Source: Bacteroidota bacterium (GTDB lineage: Bacteria > Bacteroidota > Bacteroidia > 2-12-FULL-35-15). Taken from it: DNA of 7,159 nt. The stretch covers positions 1-7,159 of the forward strand of contig JAIOQD010000606.1 of assembly GCA_021413595.1 (NCBI GenBank), given 5' to 3'. Of this stretch, positions 5,842-7,159 are shown piece after piece; positions within the stretch are counted from its first letter, which is position 1; every line of letters starts with the position of its first letter. The position numbers and the translations under genes were made by a program. Under the pieces are notes generated by a model. It had not been told where the DNA came from. It did no database searches and worked only from the letters and a program-made list of their open reading frames with translations.

Positions 5842-5894
5842 AACTGATTCTGAACTGAATCAGATAAAAGTAAAAACAAAATTAAAAATCAGTT
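5842..5894 (+). promoter_or_regulatory. Competing inverted repeats in the leader of the CDGSH gene
   Basis: CTGATTC (5844-5850) and GAATCAG (5857-5863) form a perfect 7-bp dyad with a 6-nt loop. The same left arm, read as AACTGATT (5842-5849), is also perfectly complementary to AATCAGTT (5887-5894), which ends three bases before the start codon. Only one pairing can exist at a time, and the second would cover the translation initiation region. This could be an operator or an RNA switch, or chance in AT-rich DNA. No clear -7 element was found upstream. Confidence 0.35.
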
Positions 5895-5897
5895 AAA

Positions 5898-6119
5898 ATG
5901 TCTAAAACAAAAATTACTGTAAACAACAATGGTTCTATCCGATTAGAAGGCGATTTCGAAATTGTAGATAAAAATGGAAATGCTTATGATCTGGCTGGAA
6001 GAGAAGTTATTTCGATCTGCCGCTGCGGACTTTCTAAAAACAAACCCTTTTGTGACGGTTCACATAATGGACATTTTGAGCATGAAGCAATTGCTTTTGC
6101 TTTGCCTCCTAAAAAATAA
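5898..6119 (+). CDS. CDGSH-type [2Fe-2S] iron-sulfur protein
   Basis: This is a 73-residue protein with one complete CDGSH domain, the zinc-finger-like fold of mitoNEET relatives that binds a redox-active, labile [2Fe-2S] cluster. The signature CRCGLSKNKPFCDGSH (41-56) supplies the four ligands Cys41, Cys43, Cys52 and His56 in the standard 3Cys-1His order. Before it is a short beta region (KITVNNNGSIRLEGDFEIVDKNG), which small bacterial members use to start the fold. There is no membrane anchor or signal peptide, so it should be soluble and cytoplasmic. The physiological role in bacteria is not settled; electron transfer, cluster transfer and iron or redox sensing have been proposed for the family. 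The ATG at 5898 follows an A-rich leader without Shine-Dalgarno. The gene stands alone between two repeat-filled gaps, and the dyads in its leader suggest possible regulation. Confidence 0.95.
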   Translation: MSKTKITVNNNGSIRLEGDFEIVDKNGNAYDLAGREVISICRCGLSKNKPFCDGSHNGHFEHEAIAFALPPKK

Positions 6120-6608
6120 TTAATTTATCGGTAATGTTATCCTTATCCGTTTCTGCTGAGAGGGGAACTCTTGTGGTTTTTACGAGGTGCGATTTAAGAA
6201 CAAGATCCCTTGCGAAAAAGCTCGCAATGAACAACACGCCTGGACTTTGGAGCATTATAACAATCCACTACTGAAAGCGAACGCTCGTTTCTCGACAGGC
6301 TACTAGGGACATATTTGGTAATTACAAATTTACAGGTCAATTGCGCTGTCATCCTGAAGAGCCATTTTTTGGCGATGAAGGATCTTGTTCTTTAAGCAAA
6401 ATCTTCCTTTCAATTGAGAAGATTCTTCATCCTTCCAAGAAAAATGGAAGGATTCTGAATGACACGAGAATCTATTCGCTTTTATTTTCAATTTATAATG
6501 CTTTTTTTTGAAAAAAATTAAACGTCCGAAATGACAGCGCGCTTAACCCCTTTCAATAAGAGATGTGAAGCCGGCAATCAACTACAAATAATTGACCGAA
6601 AATATTCT
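6120..6608. other. Gene-free, repeat-rich gap
   Basis: No coding sequence is visible on either strand. Besides the structured element at 6347-6464, it contains a TTGCGA/TCGCAA hairpin (6210-6215, 6222-6227) next to AAGATCCCTT, a phrase also present in the 5528-5651 element. CTCGACAGGCT (6291-6301) is the reverse complement of part of the 3323-3373 repeat apart from its first base. AATGACAGCGC near 6530 looks like another repeat end. The gap therefore seems to be a cluster of partly degraded dispersed repeats. Confidence 0.55.
6347..6464. repeat. 118-nt nested inverted repeat (GTCATCC type)
   Basis: Three nested or adjacent stems are visible. The outer ends are TGTCATCCTGAA (6347-6358) with TTCTGAATGACA (6453-6464), 10 of 12 pairing. 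Inside are GATGAAGGATCTT (6374-6386) with AAGATTCTTCATC (6419-6431), 12 of 13. A perfect 9-bp hairpin, ATCCTTCCA/TGGAAGGAT (6429-6437, 6445-6453), lies on the right, and a small GCCA/TGGC stem (6361-6373) on the left. 'TGTCATCCTGA...' repeats are widespread between genes in Bacteroidota, as recalled from general knowledge. It may form stem structures in RNA, but no T-run marks it as a terminator. Confidence 0.65.
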
Positions 6609-6616
6609 TAATTTTG
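6609..6616 (+). promoter_or_regulatory. Probable -7 element of the rlmF promoter
   Basis: TAATTTTG matches TAnnTTTG exactly and lies 67 nt before the rlmF start codon. No TTTG stands at the ideal 19-20 nt upstream, so the promoter is only half supported. Transcription would start near 6623. Confidence 0.4.
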
Positions 6617-6683
6617 TAAAGCATTCAGATAGTGTTTGAATGTCTTACAAGGGAAAAACAAAAACAATAGGAGCTAATTTATT

Positions 6684-7159
6684 TTGTCAGAAAAATCAAA
6701 AATATTTCCTTTAGAAAAGAGTGACCTGCATCCACGAAACAGACATCGCTTCAGGTACGATTTCGATCAACTTAGCCAGTGTTGTCCTGAACTTAAAGTA
6801 TTTATTTCCATTAATAAATATAATAATCAATCCATAGATTTTAGTGATCCCGTGGCAGTAAAAACCCTGAACAAGGCTTTGTTAAAACATTTCTATAACA
6901 TCTCTAATTGGGACATACCTGCAAATTATCTTTGTCCTCCAATTCCCGGCAGAGCCGATTATATTCATTACATGGCCGACCTGTTAAACGCTTGTAACAA
7001 TGGAACACTCCCTCCGGGAAAGTCTGTTAATGTAATTGATATTGGGGTAGGTGCCAATTGTGTGTATCCGATCATAGGACATAAAGAATATGGCTGGCAC
7101 TTTGTTGGTTCGGACATTGATCCTATCGCTATACGATCTGCCAACCAAATTATAACGGC
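6684..7159 (+). CDS. rlmF: 23S rRNA (adenine(1618)-N6)-methyltransferase, 3'-truncated by window edge
   Basis: RlmF uses S-adenosylmethionine to methylate N6 of A1618 in 23S rRNA (E. coli numbering). The first 158 residues are present; the E. coli enzyme has about 308. Family markers are [13 protein letters not shown] near the N-terminus (15-27), [16 protein letters not shown] (86-101), the SAM-binding motif [15 protein letters not shown] (119-132) and the acidic motif after it (GSDIDP, 142-147). The catalytic NPPF motif should lie beyond the window. The start is TTG at 6684: an in-frame TAA stands at 6675-6677, no ATG precedes the conserved LHPRNRH block, and AGGAG at 6669-6673 sits 10 nt upstream, one of the few clear Shine-Dalgarno sites here. 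It appears to be a single-gene transcript with a possible -7 element at 6609. Confidence 0.95.
   Translation, partial: MSEKSKIFPLEKSDLHPRNRHRFRYDFDQLSQCCPELKVFISINKYNNQSIDFSDPVAVKTLNKALLKHFYNISNWDIPANYLCPPIPGRADYIHYMADLLNACNNGTLPPGKSVNVIDIGVGANCVYPIIGHKEYGWHFVGSDIDPIAIRSANQIIT

Noticed and set aside
3137..6608. CRISPR array or defence island suggested by many short repeats
   Set aside because: The repeats are irregularly spaced, mostly palindromic and of several families, with no uniform spacers and no cas-like or other defence genes.

Overview
The window looks like a chromosomal segment of a member of the Bacteroidota, possibly a Chitinophagales/Sphingobacteriales-type organism. It is AT-rich, most genes lack a clear Shine-Dalgarno sequence, and the tRNA gene has a textbook Bacteroidota promoter (TTTG, 19 nt, TAnnTTTG). 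The large DUF349 protein has the architecture typical of that phylum. Intergenic gaps are filled with short hairpin-rich repeats of the kind scattered through such genomes. The assignment below phylum is inference.

Layout. (1) 2-673, plus: the C-terminal two thirds of an APH-fold phosphotransferase, cut by the window edge. (2) 674-962: a gap between converging genes with two repeat elements. (3) 1936-963, minus: a two-gene unit, a 152-residue protein of unknown function followed with a 1-base overlap by shikimate kinase (aroK). (4) 2103-2305, plus: a complete tRNA-Lys(TTT) unit with promoter, tRNA and intrinsic terminator. (5) 2306-2818: a probable integration scar, with a doubled GGGTAAACAT motif and the last ~35 codons of a tyrosine recombinase. 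(6) 3136-2819, minus: a small orphan reading frame. (7) 3603-5432, plus: a five-repeat DUF349 protein. (8) 5428-5772: a ~300-bp hairpin-bearing block between 22-nt direct repeats. (9) 5898-6119, plus: a CDGSH iron-sulfur protein with a dyad-rich leader. (10) 6120-6608: a repeat-rich gap. (11) 6684-7159, plus: the N-terminal half of the 23S rRNA methyltransferase RlmF, starting at TTG.

The genes are mostly housekeeping (aromatic amino acid synthesis, tRNA, rRNA modification, iron-sulfur protein) and do not form one pathway. I see no defence system, CRISPR array or biosynthetic cluster. The most unusual parts are the integrase remnant beside tRNA-Lys, the duplicated and palindromic block after the DUF349 gene, and two mutually exclusive hairpins upstream of the CDGSH gene.
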